This document shows positions 26,134-35,200 of a DNA stretch of 46,404 nt, one piece after another. Both the position numbers and the translations under genes were made by a program. Location: NCBI RefSeq assembly GCF_000378745.1, contig NZ_KB905280.1, forward strand, positions 1 through 46,404, written 5' to 3'. Under the pieces are notes generated by a model. That model had not been told where the DNA came from. It searched no databases and worked only from the letters and a program-made list of their open reading frames with translations. The stretch is from Prevotella amnii DSM 23384 = JCM 14753. Its GTDB lineage: Bacteria; Bacteroidota; Bacteroidia; Bacteroidales; Bacteroidaceae. How positions within the stretch are numbered: position 1 is the stretch's first letter; every line of letters begins with the position of its first letter.

Positions 26134-28074
26134 ATGAAAATTCGTACTTTTACCTATTCAGCAGCCGTAGTATTGCTGCTATCTGCTTGTGCTAAGGGCA
26201 GTGATCTTGGCATTACAGGAGAAGAACCTAATCCGCCTAAGCCAAAAGTAGAGGAAGTCGGGGTATCTCAGGGGTGGCCTAAAGACTATGAAGGGGTGAT
26301 GCTTCAAGGTTTTTCTTGGGACTCTTTTGATGATACTAAGTGGACAAATCTATCCAGTCAGGCAGATGAGCTATCTAAGTATTTTTCACTTATTTGGGTA
26401 CCACAGAGCGGCGATTGTAATACTCCTTATAAAAATATGGGGTATATGCCAGTATATTATTTTAAGCAAAATTCCAGTTTTGGTACAGAGTCAGAGCTTA
26501 GGGAAATGATAAAAACTTTTAAGGAAAAAGGTACTGGTATTGTTGCAGATGTAGTTATTAACCATCGTAACAATCTTGGTGCAGGTGGTTCTTGGGTAGA
26601 TTTTCCTGTCGAGACATATAAGGGTGAGACTTTCCAAATGTTGCCAACAGATATTGTTGCTAATGATGATGGTGGAAACACAGCCAAACAAGGATATAAG
26701 CTAAGCATAAATAATGATGAAGGAGCTGATTGGGGTGGTTGTCGCGACTTAGATCATAAAAGCGAGAATGTACAAAAGGTTATAAAAGCTTATTTGAAAT
26801 ATCTTAAAAACGACCTTGGATATACCGGTTTTCGTTATGACATGGTAAAAGGATATGATGGTTATCATGTAGGTAATTATAATGATGCAGCAAATATTGA
26901 GTTTTCTGTAGGTGAATATTGGGACAATAATGAGGCCATAAAGATTTGGATAAATCGTACAAACAGAAAGAGTGCGGCATTCGATTTCCAGTTTAGATAT
27001 AATGTGCGAGATGCAGCAAATAATGGAGATTGGACAAAACTTAACACGGAGAACAACTTAATACACGATGTTAATTTCAGAAGATATGCTGTAACTTTTG
27101 TAGAAAACCATGATATGCAGGATCGTGGCAATGCCAGTGGATATACAAAAGATCCTATTAATAATAACATATTAGCAGCCAATGCCTATATGTTAGCCAT
27201 GCCAGGCACTCCATGTGTTTTTCTTCCGCATTGGAAAAAATATAAGGAAGAAATAAAGTCTATGATAGATATTCGCAAAACAGTAGGTATAACAAATATG
27301 TCCGATTATAAAATACTTACTTCAGAGCATGATCTGTTCAGAGCAGAAGTTACTGGTAAAAACGGAAAACTTATAGTTTGTGTAGGTACAAAAGCTGGTA
27401 AAGAGTCGGCAGAAGCAGGGTATACTAACGTTCTTAATGGTAATAACTATGCTTATTTATTGGAAAATACAGGTAAATACGCAGGTAATACAATATTATT
27501 TGATAAGTCAGAAGGCACATATTATAATAGTGTAGCGGTAAAAGTGAGTTCGCCAGCTACAGCAAAAAGTGCTAAATTAGTATATACTTTAGATGGTTCT
27601 GACCCTTTAGTAACTTCTTCTGCTGTGCCAGATAATGGCATAATTACTTTGAACAAGACAGCAACATTATCGGTGGGTATTGTTCAAAATGGTGCTATTA
27701 CTACAATAGTACGTCATAAGTATACCGTTTTATCTTTTACACCTCATAAGGCAAGAGTTTACTTTAAGAAGCCGGCAGACTGGAACGAGGTGTATATATG
27801 GGCATGGGACGCTGATAATTCGGCTTTGTTAGGAGTTCAGTGGCCAGGAGTTTCAATGCATGCTACTACTATAAATGGTGAGAGTTGGTATTATTACGAC
27901 TTTGATATTAATAAAGGAGGATATACTGTAAATGTGATTTTTAACCAAGGGAAAGTGGCAAATGCGGTACAAACAAAGGATATAGTTGGTGTTAGCAAAG
28001 ATACGTATTATGAGCTTGGTGTGGCAGATGATACAGGTAAATATAGTGTAGTAGACGTTACTTCAAAGCATTAA
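26134..28074 (+). CDS. Lipoprotein alpha-amylase (GH13) with starch-binding C-terminus
   Basis: Surface-type glycoside hydrolase that cleaves alpha-1,4-glucan. I chose ATG at 26134 because it gives a lipoprotein signal with LLLSAC and Cys19; an upstream in-frame ATG at 26020 would bury the signal. GH13 regions are intact: DVVINH (139-144), GFRYDMVK with nucleophile Asp236, VGEYWD with acid/base Glu261, and FVENHD with Asp327. After the catalytic domain come a chitobiase-C-like beta domain (about 460-545) and a CBM26-like starch-binding domain (about 550-640, KPADWNEVYIWAWD, WYYYDFDI). A LacI-type operator lies upstream. No other starch-utilisation genes are adjacent. Confidence 0.93.
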   Translation: MKIRTFTYSAAVVLLLSACAKGSDLGITGEEPNPPKPKVEEVGVSQGWPKDYEGVMLQGFSWDSFDDTKWTNLSSQADELSKYFSLIWVPQSGDCNTPYKNMGYMPVYYFKQNSSFGTESELREMIKTFKEKGTGIVADVVINHRNNLGAGGSWVDFPVETYKGETFQMLPTDIVANDDGGNTAKQGYKLSINNDEGADWGGCRDLDHKSENVQKVIKAYLKYLKNDLGYTGFRYDMVKGYDGYHVGNYNDAANIEFSVGEYWDNNEAIKIWINRTNRKSAAFDFQFRYNVRDAANNGDWTKLNTENNLIHDVNFRRYAVTFVENHDMQDRGNASGYTKDPINNNILAANAYMLAMPGTPCVFLPHWKKYKEEIKSMIDIRKTVGITNMSDYKILTSEHDLFRAEVTGKNGKLIVCVGTKAGKESAEAGYTNVLNGNNYAYLLENTGKYAGNTILFDKSEGTYYNSVAVKVSSPATAKSAKLVYTLDGSDPLVTSSAVPDNGIITLNKTATLSVGIVQNGAITTIVRHKYTVLSFTPHKARVYFKKPADWNEVYIWAWDADNSALLGVQWPGVSMHATTINGESWYYYDFDINKGGYTVNVIFNQGKVANAVQTKDIVGVSKDTYYELGVADDTGKYSVVDVTSKH

Positions 28075-28084
28075 TATATAGGTG

Positions 28085-28105
28085 TTTACCATTATAAATG
28101 GTAAA
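28085..28105. repeat. Small hairpin downstream of the amylase gene
   Basis: TTTACCATT (28085-28093) and AATGGTAAA (28097-28105) form a 9-bp stem with a 3-nt loop, starting 10 nt after the stop codon. It has no T-run, so it may protect the mRNA end rather than terminate. Confidence 0.45.
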
Positions 28106-28190
28106 AGGAGATGATATAAATTAATGCTGGTAGTAGCAACATATAGTTCTAAAAGAGCAGTGAAGGTTCTTTTAGGTTTTATAAAAATAA

Positions 28191-28238
28191 TCACCGAAAA
28201 GTTATTATAATCTAACTTTTCGGTGAAATTTCTTTTTA
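28191..28238 (+). terminator. Rho-independent terminator after amylase
   Basis: TCACCGAAAAGTTA (28191-28204) and TAACTTTTCGGTGA (28213-28226) form a perfect 14-bp stem with an 8-nt loop, followed by AATTTCTTTTT. The rest of the 28075-28396 gap contains only a small hairpin and the next promoter. Confidence 0.85.
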
Positions 28239-28366
28239 AGGATTTGTAATATAATATTTTTATCTTTGCTTTTATCTACTTTTATAAAGATAATACAAAA
28301 CTGTGTGAGTAAAACTTTTAAAATATAGCATTATATAAAATATTCCTTATAATGATATAAAAGCAG

Positions 28367-28374
28367 TACCTTTG
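28367..28374 (+). promoter_or_regulatory. Promoter -7 box of the EamA transporter gene
   Basis: TACCTTTG matches TAnnTTTG. The GTG start is 22 nt after the end of the box and the ATG start 34 nt after it. Confidence 0.5.
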
Positions 28375-28396
28375 TAAAAGTATTTTATATGTTAAG

Positions 28397-29353
28397 GTGA
28401 AAAAGATTATGCAAATAAGAAAGAGTATGATGTTTCAGGAACGAAAGCAAAGTATTTTTCAGTGTCCTATATGGGTAACTGTTTTTGCTCTTATAGCAGC
28501 TATAGTGTGGGGGTGGGCTTATCCATTAATAAAAATAGGGTTTAGAGAGTTTCAAATTACTACTTCCATGACAGGGAGTAAGATGCTTTTTGCTGGGGTA
28601 AGGTTTTTTATTTCAGGATTGATAATCCTCGTTATAGCACAACGATTGCATCGCTCTTTTTCTGTTAGCAAAACTTCTGACTATTATTTTATTTTCGTTT
28701 ATTCTCTGCTTAATACTACTCTTCATTACGCATTCTTTTATTTTGGTTTATCACATAGTCAAGGTTCTCGTGCTGCTTTACTCAATTCCTTAGGTGTGTT
28801 TGCAGTAGTTATTCTTGCTTGCTTATTTTTTAAAAGCGATAAGATGACTAAAAACAAGTTGTTTGGTTGTATTATAGGTTTCGCTGGTCTTGCTATGTTA
28901 AATCTTGGCGATACTTCAAAAGAGACTGATTATTCTATATTGGGCGACAATTTAATAGTTCTTAATGCTTTATGTTCTGCTTTTGCGTCGTTACTCACCC
29001 GCAGTTTGAGCCATAGAGTAGATATCTTTGTAGGAACAGGTTATAGCCTTGCCTTAGGTGGTGCTTTGCTTGTAGTGTTTGGACTGCTTGCAGGAGGTAC
29101 TTTCCCTATAATTACTACTTGGGGTGTTGTGATATTGCTGCTTCTAATAGGTATTTCTACAACAGGTTTTGCTTTATATAACAAGCTAATCAGCTGTAAT
29201 CCTGTAGGAAAAATAGCTATTTACAATTCGCTAATTCCTATTATAGGAGCTATCTCTTCTTGTTTATGCCTTAATGAGACCTTTTATTGGAAATATGTTT
29301 TAGCAGGTACTTTTGCCACAATAGGTATTTATATTATTAATAGGAGTAAATAG
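28397..29353 (+). CDS. EamA/DMT-family transporter
   Basis: 318-aa inner-membrane protein of the drug/metabolite transporter superfamily with about ten hydrophobic helices in two EamA halves. The first half starts near ALIAAIVWGWAYPLIKIGF and the second near NLIVLNALCSAFASLL. The C-terminal end has the typical GKIAIYNSLIPIIGAI ... YIINRSK. The start is uncertain: GTG at 28397 (MKKIMQIR) or ATG at 28409 (MQIRKS). The substrate cannot be told; members export metabolites such as amino acids. A terminator precedes it, so it has its own promoter. Confidence 0.9.
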   Translation: MKKIMQIRKSMMFQERKQSIFQCPIWVTVFALIAAIVWGWAYPLIKIGFREFQITTSMTGSKMLFAGVRFFISGLIILVIAQRLHRSFSVSKTSDYYFIFVYSLLNTTLHYAFFYFGLSHSQGSRAALLNSLGVFAVVILACLFFKSDKMTKNKLFGCIIGFAGLAMLNLGDTSKETDYSILGDNLIVLNALCSAFASLLTRSLSHRVDIFVGTGYSLALGGALLVVFGLLAGGTFPIITTWGVVILLLLIGISTTGFALYNKLISCNPVGKIAIYNSLIPIIGAISSCLCLNETFYWKYVLAGTFATIGIYIINRSK

Positions 29354-29479
29354 TATAAAAGGAAAGCAATAAAAGGTAATTATTAATATTTTTTCGTTTA
29401 AGTAGGTTGTTTCAGCTAATTCTCGTAATATATAGTGTTACTATCTTACTTTTTAGAATAATCAAAACCAACTAAATAT

Positions 29480-29510
29480 TTTGTCTTTTATACAGTTTGC
29501 TGTATCTTTG
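29480..29510 (+). promoter_or_regulatory. Promoter of the pyridoxal kinase gene
   Basis: TTTG (29480-29483) and TATCTTTG (29503-29510) are 19 nt apart, a full Bacteroidetes promoter. The start codon is 22 nt beyond the box. Confidence 0.7.
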
Positions 29511-29532
29511 CAAACGTTTAATAGTTATTTGA

Positions 29533-30351
29533 ATGGATAAGAAACAAATTCTTCTTATTAATGATGTAGCAGGATATGGTAAGGTAGCAACAGCAGCTAT
29601 GCTGCCTATCTTGTCTTATTTTGGTAACCCTGTGTATAATCTGCCCACAGCTTTAGTCTCTAATACATTAGATTATGGTAAGTTTAAGATTTTAGAAACT
29701 ACTAATTATATTAAGGAAGTTTTTCCTATTTGGAAAGAACTAAACTTTAGTTTTGATGCTATTGCTACAGGATTTATCTGTTCGGAACATCAGGCTAAAA
29801 TAATTTCAGCGTATTGTCGTGAACAAGAAAAGAACGGAACAACTATCTATGTAGACCCTATTATGGGTGATGAGGGAAAACTTTATAATGGTGTTACTCC
29901 TTCTACTATTATTTCTATGCGTGAAATGATAAGTGTGGCTCACCTTACTTTTCCTAATTATACAGAGGCTTGTTATCTCACAGGGGCGTCTTTCTCGGAA
30001 AAGGGAGTAACTAAAAAAGAAGCAAAAGAGCTGTTAGACAATTTATGTAGAATAGGCACAAGGTCGGCTTTAATAACATCTATAACTGTAGATGGTCAGC
30101 CCTCTGTGGTGGGTTATAACCATATTGATGATGATTATTTCACACTTCCTTATACAGAAATTCCTGTCCACTTCCCCGGTACAGGAGATATTTTCTCTGC
30201 TATCCTTATAGGGCATCTGCTACGAGGTGAAGCTCTTGTTAGTAGTACTCGTAAAGCTATGGACGGGGTATATATGCTTATAGACTATAACAAGGATAAT
30301 GAAGATAAGAATAGAGGAATTCCTTTAGAAAAATATTTACACTTATTATAA
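29533..30351 (+). CDS. Pyridoxal/pyridoxamine kinase (PfkB family)
   Basis: Phosphorylates vitamin B6 vitamers using ATP. At 272 aa it is a ribokinase-fold protein starting with INDVAGYGKVATAAMLPILS, typical of PdxY-like enzymes, with YVDPIMGDEGKLYNG (about 106-120) and the catalytic GTGD (216-219) in FPGTGDIFSA. The substrate assignment is from the family and was not distinguished from hydroxymethylpyrimidine kinase by residue. It is followed 5 nt later by an AspT/YidE-type transporter, so the two are co-transcribed from the promoter at 29480-29510. Confidence 0.88.
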   Translation: MDKKQILLINDVAGYGKVATAAMLPILSYFGNPVYNLPTALVSNTLDYGKFKILETTNYIKEVFPIWKELNFSFDAIATGFICSEHQAKIISAYCREQEKNGTTIYVDPIMGDEGKLYNGVTPSTIISMREMISVAHLTFPNYTEACYLTGASFSEKGVTKKEAKELLDNLCRIGTRSALITSITVDGQPSVVGYNHIDDDYFTLPYTEIPVHFPGTGDIFSAILIGHLLRGEALVSSTRKAMDGVYMLIDYNKDNEDKNRGIPLEKYLHLL

Positions 30352-30356
30352 CAAGT

Positions 30357-32018
30357 ATGGATTGGATTAACGGGCTTTTTTCCTTACACTCTGCCCTACA
30401 ATGTATTACTATTGTTGCTCTTGTCTGTTCTATAGGGCTTTCACTTGGCAAGATAAGAGTAGCTGGTATTTCTCTTGGCATAGCCTTTGTGTTTTTTATA
30501 GGCATTGCCGTAGGTAACTTTGGCTTAAGTGTTGATAAGCAAATGCTTTCTTTTTGCGAGACTTTTGGTCTTGTTCTTTTTGTTTATACACTTGGATTGC
30601 ATGTGGGACCTAATTTCTTTGGGTCATTGCGCCATGAAGGCTTAGGGCTTAATATATGGTCTTTAGCTGTAATATTATTAGGAACTTTGTTTTCTATTGC
30701 TCTTGTGTATATATTTAATATTCCTATGTCGGATATGGTTGGTATTCTTAGTGGTGCAACAACTAATACTCCTGCCCTTGGTGCTGCTCAGCAAGCTCTT
30801 CAGCATGCTGGTGTGAGTGGGGCACGTGCTGCTTTAGCAACTGCTGTTACTTATCCGCTTGGTGTGGTGGGGGTTATCTTTTCAATGATAATTATAAGGA
30901 AAATATTTGCAAGGGCTGAGGATATGAAATCAAAGTCGCGCGAAAATGATAATCATACTTTTGTAGGACAATTTGTTGTAGCTAACCCTGCAATAATTGG
31001 TAAAAATATAGGTGCAATAGCAGAAGGAAGTCATCAAAAATTTATTATTTCACGTATATGGCGTGGAGAGGATGTGGTTACTCCTATGCCAGATACAGTG
31101 CTTAAAAAAGATGATAACATACTTGTTGTAACAGGTAACCATGAGAAAGAAGCTATGGAAATAATGTTTGGCAAGATGGTTCATCGCGATCTTAACAAAG
31201 AAAAGATAGACTGGAATCACCTTGACACAAAAATGGAAAGTAGAGTTGTTGTGCTTTCTCGTAGCGTTCTAAATGGTAAACATTTAGGAAACTTGCACCT
31301 TCGTGAAACTTATGGAGTTACAGTTAGCCGTGTGCTTCGTGGTGATATCAAGCTTTTGGCAACAGGAGATCTTGTACTTCGTTACGGTGACCGTTTAACT
31401 ATTGTTGGGCAGCATGAAGATATTGCTCATGCAGAGAAGTTTCTTGGAAATTCTGTTAAGACACTTAATGAACCTAACGTAGCAAGTATTCTCTTTGGTA
31501 TGCTACTTGGTCTTGCTTTAGGTACTATCCCTTTAACATTCTCTGGCATGGACGCTCCTATACGTTTAGGTATTGCTGGTGGTCCTATTATTATGGGAAT
31601 CCTAATAGGTGCCTTTGGCCCGCGTTTCAGAATAATAACTTATACTACCCGAAGTGCTTCTCTCATGCTTCGCAAATTAGGATTGTCCCTCTATCTGGCG
31701 TGCTTAGGCTTAGAAGCAGGAAAGGATTTTTTAAATACTATAGTACGTCCCGAAGGATTGTTATGGATAGGGTTAGGTTTGGCTATAACAGTATTACCTA
31801 CTGTTATAATAGGCGTTATAGCACTAAAAACAAAGAAATTAGATTTTGGTACTATGTGTGGAATCTTATGTGGTTCCATGGCTAATCCTATGGCTTTGGG
31901 TTATGCCAATGATACTTCTAAGGACGAATCAAGTAATATAAGCTATGCCACTGTTTATCCTTTAGGTATGTTTATTCGCGTGATTATTGCCCAAATTTTA
32001 GTCATGTTCTTTGTTTGA
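30357..32018 (+). CDS. AspT/YidE/YbjL-family transporter with RCK_C domains
   Basis: 553-aa inner-membrane protein built as two membrane halves with cytosolic domains between them. The N-terminal half has about five helices, including GILSGATTNTPALGAAQQAL, the repeat signature of the AspT/YidE duplication. Two TrkA_C-like (RCK_C) domains follow (about 200-285 and 290-370), then the second half, with the matching GILCGSMANPMALGYAND near the end. The substrate is unknown; AspT exchanges aspartate and alanine, but the other members are uncharacterised. It follows the pyridoxal kinase after 5 nt. The promoter of the downstream tRNA overlaps its 3' end. Confidence 0.9.
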   Translation: MDWINGLFSLHSALQCITIVALVCSIGLSLGKIRVAGISLGIAFVFFIGIAVGNFGLSVDKQMLSFCETFGLVLFVYTLGLHVGPNFFGSLRHEGLGLNIWSLAVILLGTLFSIALVYIFNIPMSDMVGILSGATTNTPALGAAQQALQHAGVSGARAALATAVTYPLGVVGVIFSMIIIRKIFARAEDMKSKSRENDNHTFVGQFVVANPAIIGKNIGAIAEGSHQKFIISRIWRGEDVVTPMPDTVLKKDDNILVVTGNHEKEAMEIMFGKMVHRDLNKEKIDWNHLDTKMESRVVVLSRSVLNGKHLGNLHLRETYGVTVSRVLRGDIKLLATGDLVLRYGDRLTIVGQHEDIAHAEKFLGNSVKTLNEPNVASILFGMLLGLALGTIPLTFSGMDAPIRLGIAGGPIIMGILIGAFGPRFRIITYTTRSASLMLRKLGLSLYLACLGLEAGKDFLNTIVRPEGLLWIGLGLAITVLPTVIIGVIALKTKKLDFGTMCGILCGSMANPMALGYANDTSKDESSNISYATVYPLGMFIRVIIAQILVMFFV

Positions 32019-32040
32019 CGAAGGAAAATAATTACCTTTG
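32010..32040 (+). promoter_or_regulatory. Promoter of tRNA-Arg
   Basis: TTTG (32010-32013) and TACCTTTG (32033-32040) are 19 nt apart, and the tRNA starts 18 nt after the box. The -33 element lies inside the 3' end of the upstream transporter gene. Confidence 0.75.
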
Positions 32041-32058
32041 CAGATATAAACAAATGTT

Positions 32059-32130
32059 GCTCTGATAGTTCAATGGATAGAACGTAGGTTTCCTAAACCT
32101 TTGATCTGGGTTCGATTCCCAGTCAGAGTA
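32059..32130 (+). tRNA. tRNA-Arg (anticodon CCT)
   Basis: Sequence folds into a cloverleaf: acceptor GCTCTGA / TCAGAGT (first pair G-U), D-stem GTTC/GAAC, anticodon loop TTCCTAA with CCT, and T-arm CTGGG-TTCGATT-CCCAG with discriminator A. The CCA end is not encoded. It reads AGG codons. A full promoter lies upstream and a terminator hairpin downstream, so it is an independent gene. Position 27-43 is a T-T mismatch at the top of the anticodon stem. Confidence 0.95.
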
Positions 32131-32133
32131 CAG

Positions 32134-32173
32134 AAAAATTCCATTTAGTATAATGCTAATTGGGATTTTTTTA
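32134..32173 (+). terminator. Terminator of tRNA-Arg
   Basis: AAAAATTCC (32134-32142) pairs with GGGATTTTT (32162-32170) with one wobble, and TTAG/CTAA extends the stem inside. It is followed by TTT. Confidence 0.75.
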
Positions 32174-32262
32174 TAATACAATATCCATTCTCTTTATATG
32201 AAGTTTTAGATTGTAATGGTAAAAAAAATAAACTTTTGGCACCTTTTTGATAAACTTTTATT

Positions 32263-32270
32263 TACCTTTG
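32263..32270 (+). promoter_or_regulatory. Promoter -7 box of the TSUP gene, very short leader
   Basis: TACCTTTG lies only 17 nt before the ATG, so transcription would begin about 10-12 nt upstream of the start codon. A TTTG at 32235-32238 is 24 nt upstream, wider than usual. Confidence 0.5.
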
Positions 32271-32286
32271 TATAAAAGATATAAGG

Positions 32287-33120
32287 ATGACAATTTTAAC
32301 GTTTACACTTATCTTAATATTAGCTGCATATTTAGCAGGACTATTAGGATCTTTAACAGGATTAGGTGGTGGGGTAGTAGTAATACCGGTTTTAACTTTA
32401 GGTTTTGGTATAGACTTTCATTATGCTATAGGAGCAGCTCTTATAGCTTCTATTTCTACCTCATCAGGGTCAGCAAGTGCATATGTTCGTGAAGGTATTA
32501 CAAATATACGCTTAGGAATGTTTCTCGAAATAGCTACTACGATAGGAGCTGTTCTTGGAGCTTTTATTGCCATTTGGATGCCTACAAATATTATTGCTGT
32601 TATATTTGGCATTGTTATGATGATGACAGCTGTGTTACAACAACGACGTAAAACCGACCATTCTAACGTTATAGGTAGTACAATGGCTAAGAAGCTAAAA
32701 CTCTATGGCACTTATCCTACCAAAGAAGGTATTAAATCTTACGAACTAACAAATGTGGGAGGAGGATTCTCTATAATGGTTAGTGCAGGAATTTTATCAG
32801 GCTTATTAGGTATCGGTAGTGGTGTTTTAAAGGTGTTGGCTATGGACACTGCTATGAAAGTACCTTTCAAAGTGAGTACTACTACGAGTAATTTTATGAT
32901 AGGCGTAACTGCTGTTGCTTCTGCTGTAGTATATCTTCAACGTGGATATATTGACCCAGGAATAGCTTTTCCTATTATCATTGGAGTACTATGTGGTTCA
33001 TTAACAGGAGCAAAATTGCTAAAACGTCTTAATGTAAATATTCTAAGAAAAGTTTTCTCAATAGCAATAGTTTTAGTAGCTCTTAATATGATATATAATG
33101 GAATAATTGGTAAATTTTAG
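32287..33120 (+). CDS. TSUP (TauE/SafE)-family transporter
   Basis: 277-aa inner-membrane protein of the TSUP family, which exports or imports small organosulfur or carboxylate anions such as sulfite or sulfoacetate. The family repeat is present twice: GLLGSLTGLGGGVVVIPVL near the N-terminus and SGLLGIGSGVLKVLAMD near residue 165. It has about eight helices. It is followed 3 nt later by a DUF1634 membrane protein, a pairing I recall as frequent in bacteria and archaea. The substrate is unknown. Confidence 0.92.
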   Translation: MTILTFTLILILAAYLAGLLGSLTGLGGGVVVIPVLTLGFGIDFHYAIGAALIASISTSSGSASAYVREGITNIRLGMFLEIATTIGAVLGAFIAIWMPTNIIAVIFGIVMMMTAVLQQRRKTDHSNVIGSTMAKKLKLYGTYPTKEGIKSYELTNVGGGFSIMVSAGILSGLLGIGSGVLKVLAMDTAMKVPFKVSTTTSNFMIGVTAVASAVVYLQRGYIDPGIAFPIIIGVLCGSLTGAKLLKRLNVNILRKVFSIAIVLVALNMIYNGIIGKF

Positions 33121-33123
33121 GAT

Positions 33124-33504
33124 ATGGAAACGAATAACGAAAGTAAAAAGATGCAGTTACTCATCAGTTCTACGCTACGCATTGGTGTTATTACTGCTTC
33201 AACGATAGCTTTAATAGGTGGTATTTATTATCTCATCTGTCATGGTGCAGATACTATACCAAACTATCATAAGTTCCACGGTGAGGCTACTAATCTTACA
33301 ACATTGAAAGGAATTTTTGCAGGTGTGTACCAAAAGCAAGCAGAAAACTGTATCCAATTAGGGGTCATCATTCTGCTGCTAACCCCTATTTCGCGCATAA
33401 TCCTCTCTTTGTTCGACTTTGCTATTCAGCGCGATTGGCTATATGTTGTTATCACTGCTATAGTTCTTGCAGTAATTATTTCAAACTCTATAAGTGGACT
33501 TTAA
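33124..33504 (+). CDS. DUF1634 membrane protein
   Basis: 126-aa protein with three hydrophobic helices (about residues 16-37, 74-95 and 101-122). The start MQLLISSTLRIGVITASTIAL and the QLGVIILLLTPISRIILSLF stretch fit DUF1634, a family found next to TSUP transporters. It is likely an accessory subunit. It starts 3 nt after the TSUP stop codon and is surely co-transcribed. Function not established. Confidence 0.88.
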   Translation: METNNESKKMQLLISSTLRIGVITASTIALIGGIYYLICHGADTIPNYHKFHGEATNLTTLKGIFAGVYQKQAENCIQLGVIILLLTPISRIILSLFDFAIQRDWLYVVITAIVLAVIISNSISGL

Positions 33505-33743
33505 GACCTTTTTATATAAAGACTATTTTTATAAAGATATATACAGGCTAAATATTATATATTAATAAAACCTCTATTCATGATGAAAATAATATAATAT
33601 AAAACATATCAAATGAGATAAAATAGAAACAAATAGCATGATAATACATATCTATCACTACTAAACAACCTTAAAAAACTAATATATTTTGCTTATTTTC
33701 ATAATAAACCACTAAAAGGCAGTGATATATAAAGTTTTCTAAT

Positions 33744-33751
33744 TAAATTTG
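33744..33751 (+). promoter_or_regulatory. Promoter -7 box of the DUF6242-like lipoprotein gene
   Basis: TAAATTTG matches TAnnTTTG, 26 nt before the ATG. No -33 TTTG at the right distance. The rest of the 33505-33777 gap shows nothing recognisable. Confidence 0.45.
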
Positions 33752-33777
33752 CAGATAAATTATTTATTAGAATAAAG

Positions 33778-35115
33778 ATGAACTACAAGATATTTACGCT
33801 CATCACGTCAGCTGCAACATTGTTTGCAACTTCTTCGTGCTTAACAGAAGATACGCAAAATAAAGATGTAAATTATGATGATACAGCCATAATGAGCTTT
33901 ACATTGGGAAAGCTAAAACAAGTTAGAGACACCATAGGAAAGAATGGCAAGGATAGCACTTATATAGCAATATGTGCTGGAAATAAATATAAATTTCATA
34001 TAGATCATGCTAATGCTAAGATTTATAATACAGAGATGCTGCCTTATGGCATAAAGACTAATGCTGTTTTAGCATCTATAAAAACCAAAAACGGTGGATT
34101 TATTGCTATAAAATCGCTTACTAATGATACATTTAAACCATATAGAACAAACGATTCTATAGACTTTTCCAAAGAACGAAAGCTATATGTATATGCAAAT
34201 AATTCAAAAGTATATCGCATATATACTGTTACTGTGAATGTAGAAAAGCAGCAAAATAATAATAATATAGCATGGACAGATTTAAAGGACTATAAACCTT
34301 TTGAAACTCTCTCTGCAACAAAAGCTGTTTGCACTAATGATAAAATTTTTGTAGCAGGTGTAAATGAAACAACTACTACATTATATTCTACATCTATAAC
34401 AGATGGAAATACATGGGAAAAATATAGTCATACTTTCTCAAAAGACGCATACAAAAATATAGTAACATTAGATAATACACTCTTTATACTGGATAACCAT
34501 CAAGTGTTGAGTTCTAATGATGGAGAGCTTTGGACAGTTGTAAATGAAGATAATAATATAGTAAGCCTCTTTGCTTCACCATTATCTTTATATGCTATCA
34601 CAGCAGATAATAAAATTAAAATTTCAACAGATAATGGTAAAACATGGAAAGAGGAAGTATTATCAAGTGATGTTTCAGATTTGCCTATATGTAGTATTAG
34701 CGATGCTTTATTATTTTCCACTAACTCTGGAAACAACTTAAAACGTTTACTTTTTATTGGATATAACTCAAATAAAAACATGGTGGAATGGACACGACTT
34801 ATAAATACTGCTAACAATAGCAATAATTATAATTGGAACACTATAGAATCGTTTTCAAGCTATACGCTTCCTGAATATAAAAATCTTATTGTAACAAGCT
34901 ATAATAATTGTCCAATAGCATTAGGGTTGACAAGCGATAACAAAATAGCTCCACTGCTAATAAGTTACGATCAGGGTATAACATGGAAAAAGAATAAAGC
35001 ATACACAATACCTTCTTCTACAACTACAGCAAAAACAATGGCAGCTACTATAGATAAAAATAATAACCTATGGATAATTAATGGTAGTAAAGTATGGAGA
35101 AGATTGCTAAGATAA
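33778..35115 (+). CDS. DUF6242-like exported lipoprotein with beta-propeller repeats
   Basis: 445 aa. A lipoprotein signal ends at ATSSC (Cys21). Residues 30-155 look like an N-terminal beta-sandwich domain (YIAICAGNKYKFHIDHANAKI; KLYVYANNSKVYRIYTVTV). The rest has sialidase-like or BNR-like repeats with S-x-D-x-G-x-T-W: SITDGNTWEKYS, LSSNDGELWTVV, ISTDNGKTWKEE, ISYDQGITWKKN, which suggests a beta-propeller. This arrangement matches DUF6242 proteins of Bacteroides and Prevotella from memory. The role is unknown, probably cell-surface or periplasmic. It stands alone upstream of uppS. Confidence 0.75.
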   Translation: MNYKIFTLITSAATLFATSSCLTEDTQNKDVNYDDTAIMSFTLGKLKQVRDTIGKNGKDSTYIAICAGNKYKFHIDHANAKIYNTEMLPYGIKTNAVLASIKTKNGGFIAIKSLTNDTFKPYRTNDSIDFSKERKLYVYANNSKVYRIYTVTVNVEKQQNNNNIAWTDLKDYKPFETLSATKAVCTNDKIFVAGVNETTTTLYSTSITDGNTWEKYSHTFSKDAYKNIVTLDNTLFILDNHQVLSSNDGELWTVVNEDNNIVSLFASPLSLYAITADNKIKISTDNGKTWKEEVLSSDVSDLPICSISDALLFSTNSGNNLKRLLFIGYNSNKNMVEWTRLINTANNSNNYNWNTIESFSSYTLPEYKNLIVTSYNNCPIALGLTSDNKIAPLLISYDQGITWKKNKAYTIPSSTTTAKTMAATIDKNNNLWIINGSKVWRRLLR

Positions 35116-35200
35116 TCTTTTAATATATATATAAATATTCAACATTAACATAAATAGCACATATAGAGAAAACTTTATCAAGCACCTTATTTTTTTCATT

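Noticed and set aside
29509..29520. GCAAACGTTTAA as a second LacI-type operator
   Set aside because: Only one half of the palindrome is intact, and it overlaps the promoter box of the pyridoxal kinase gene by chance.
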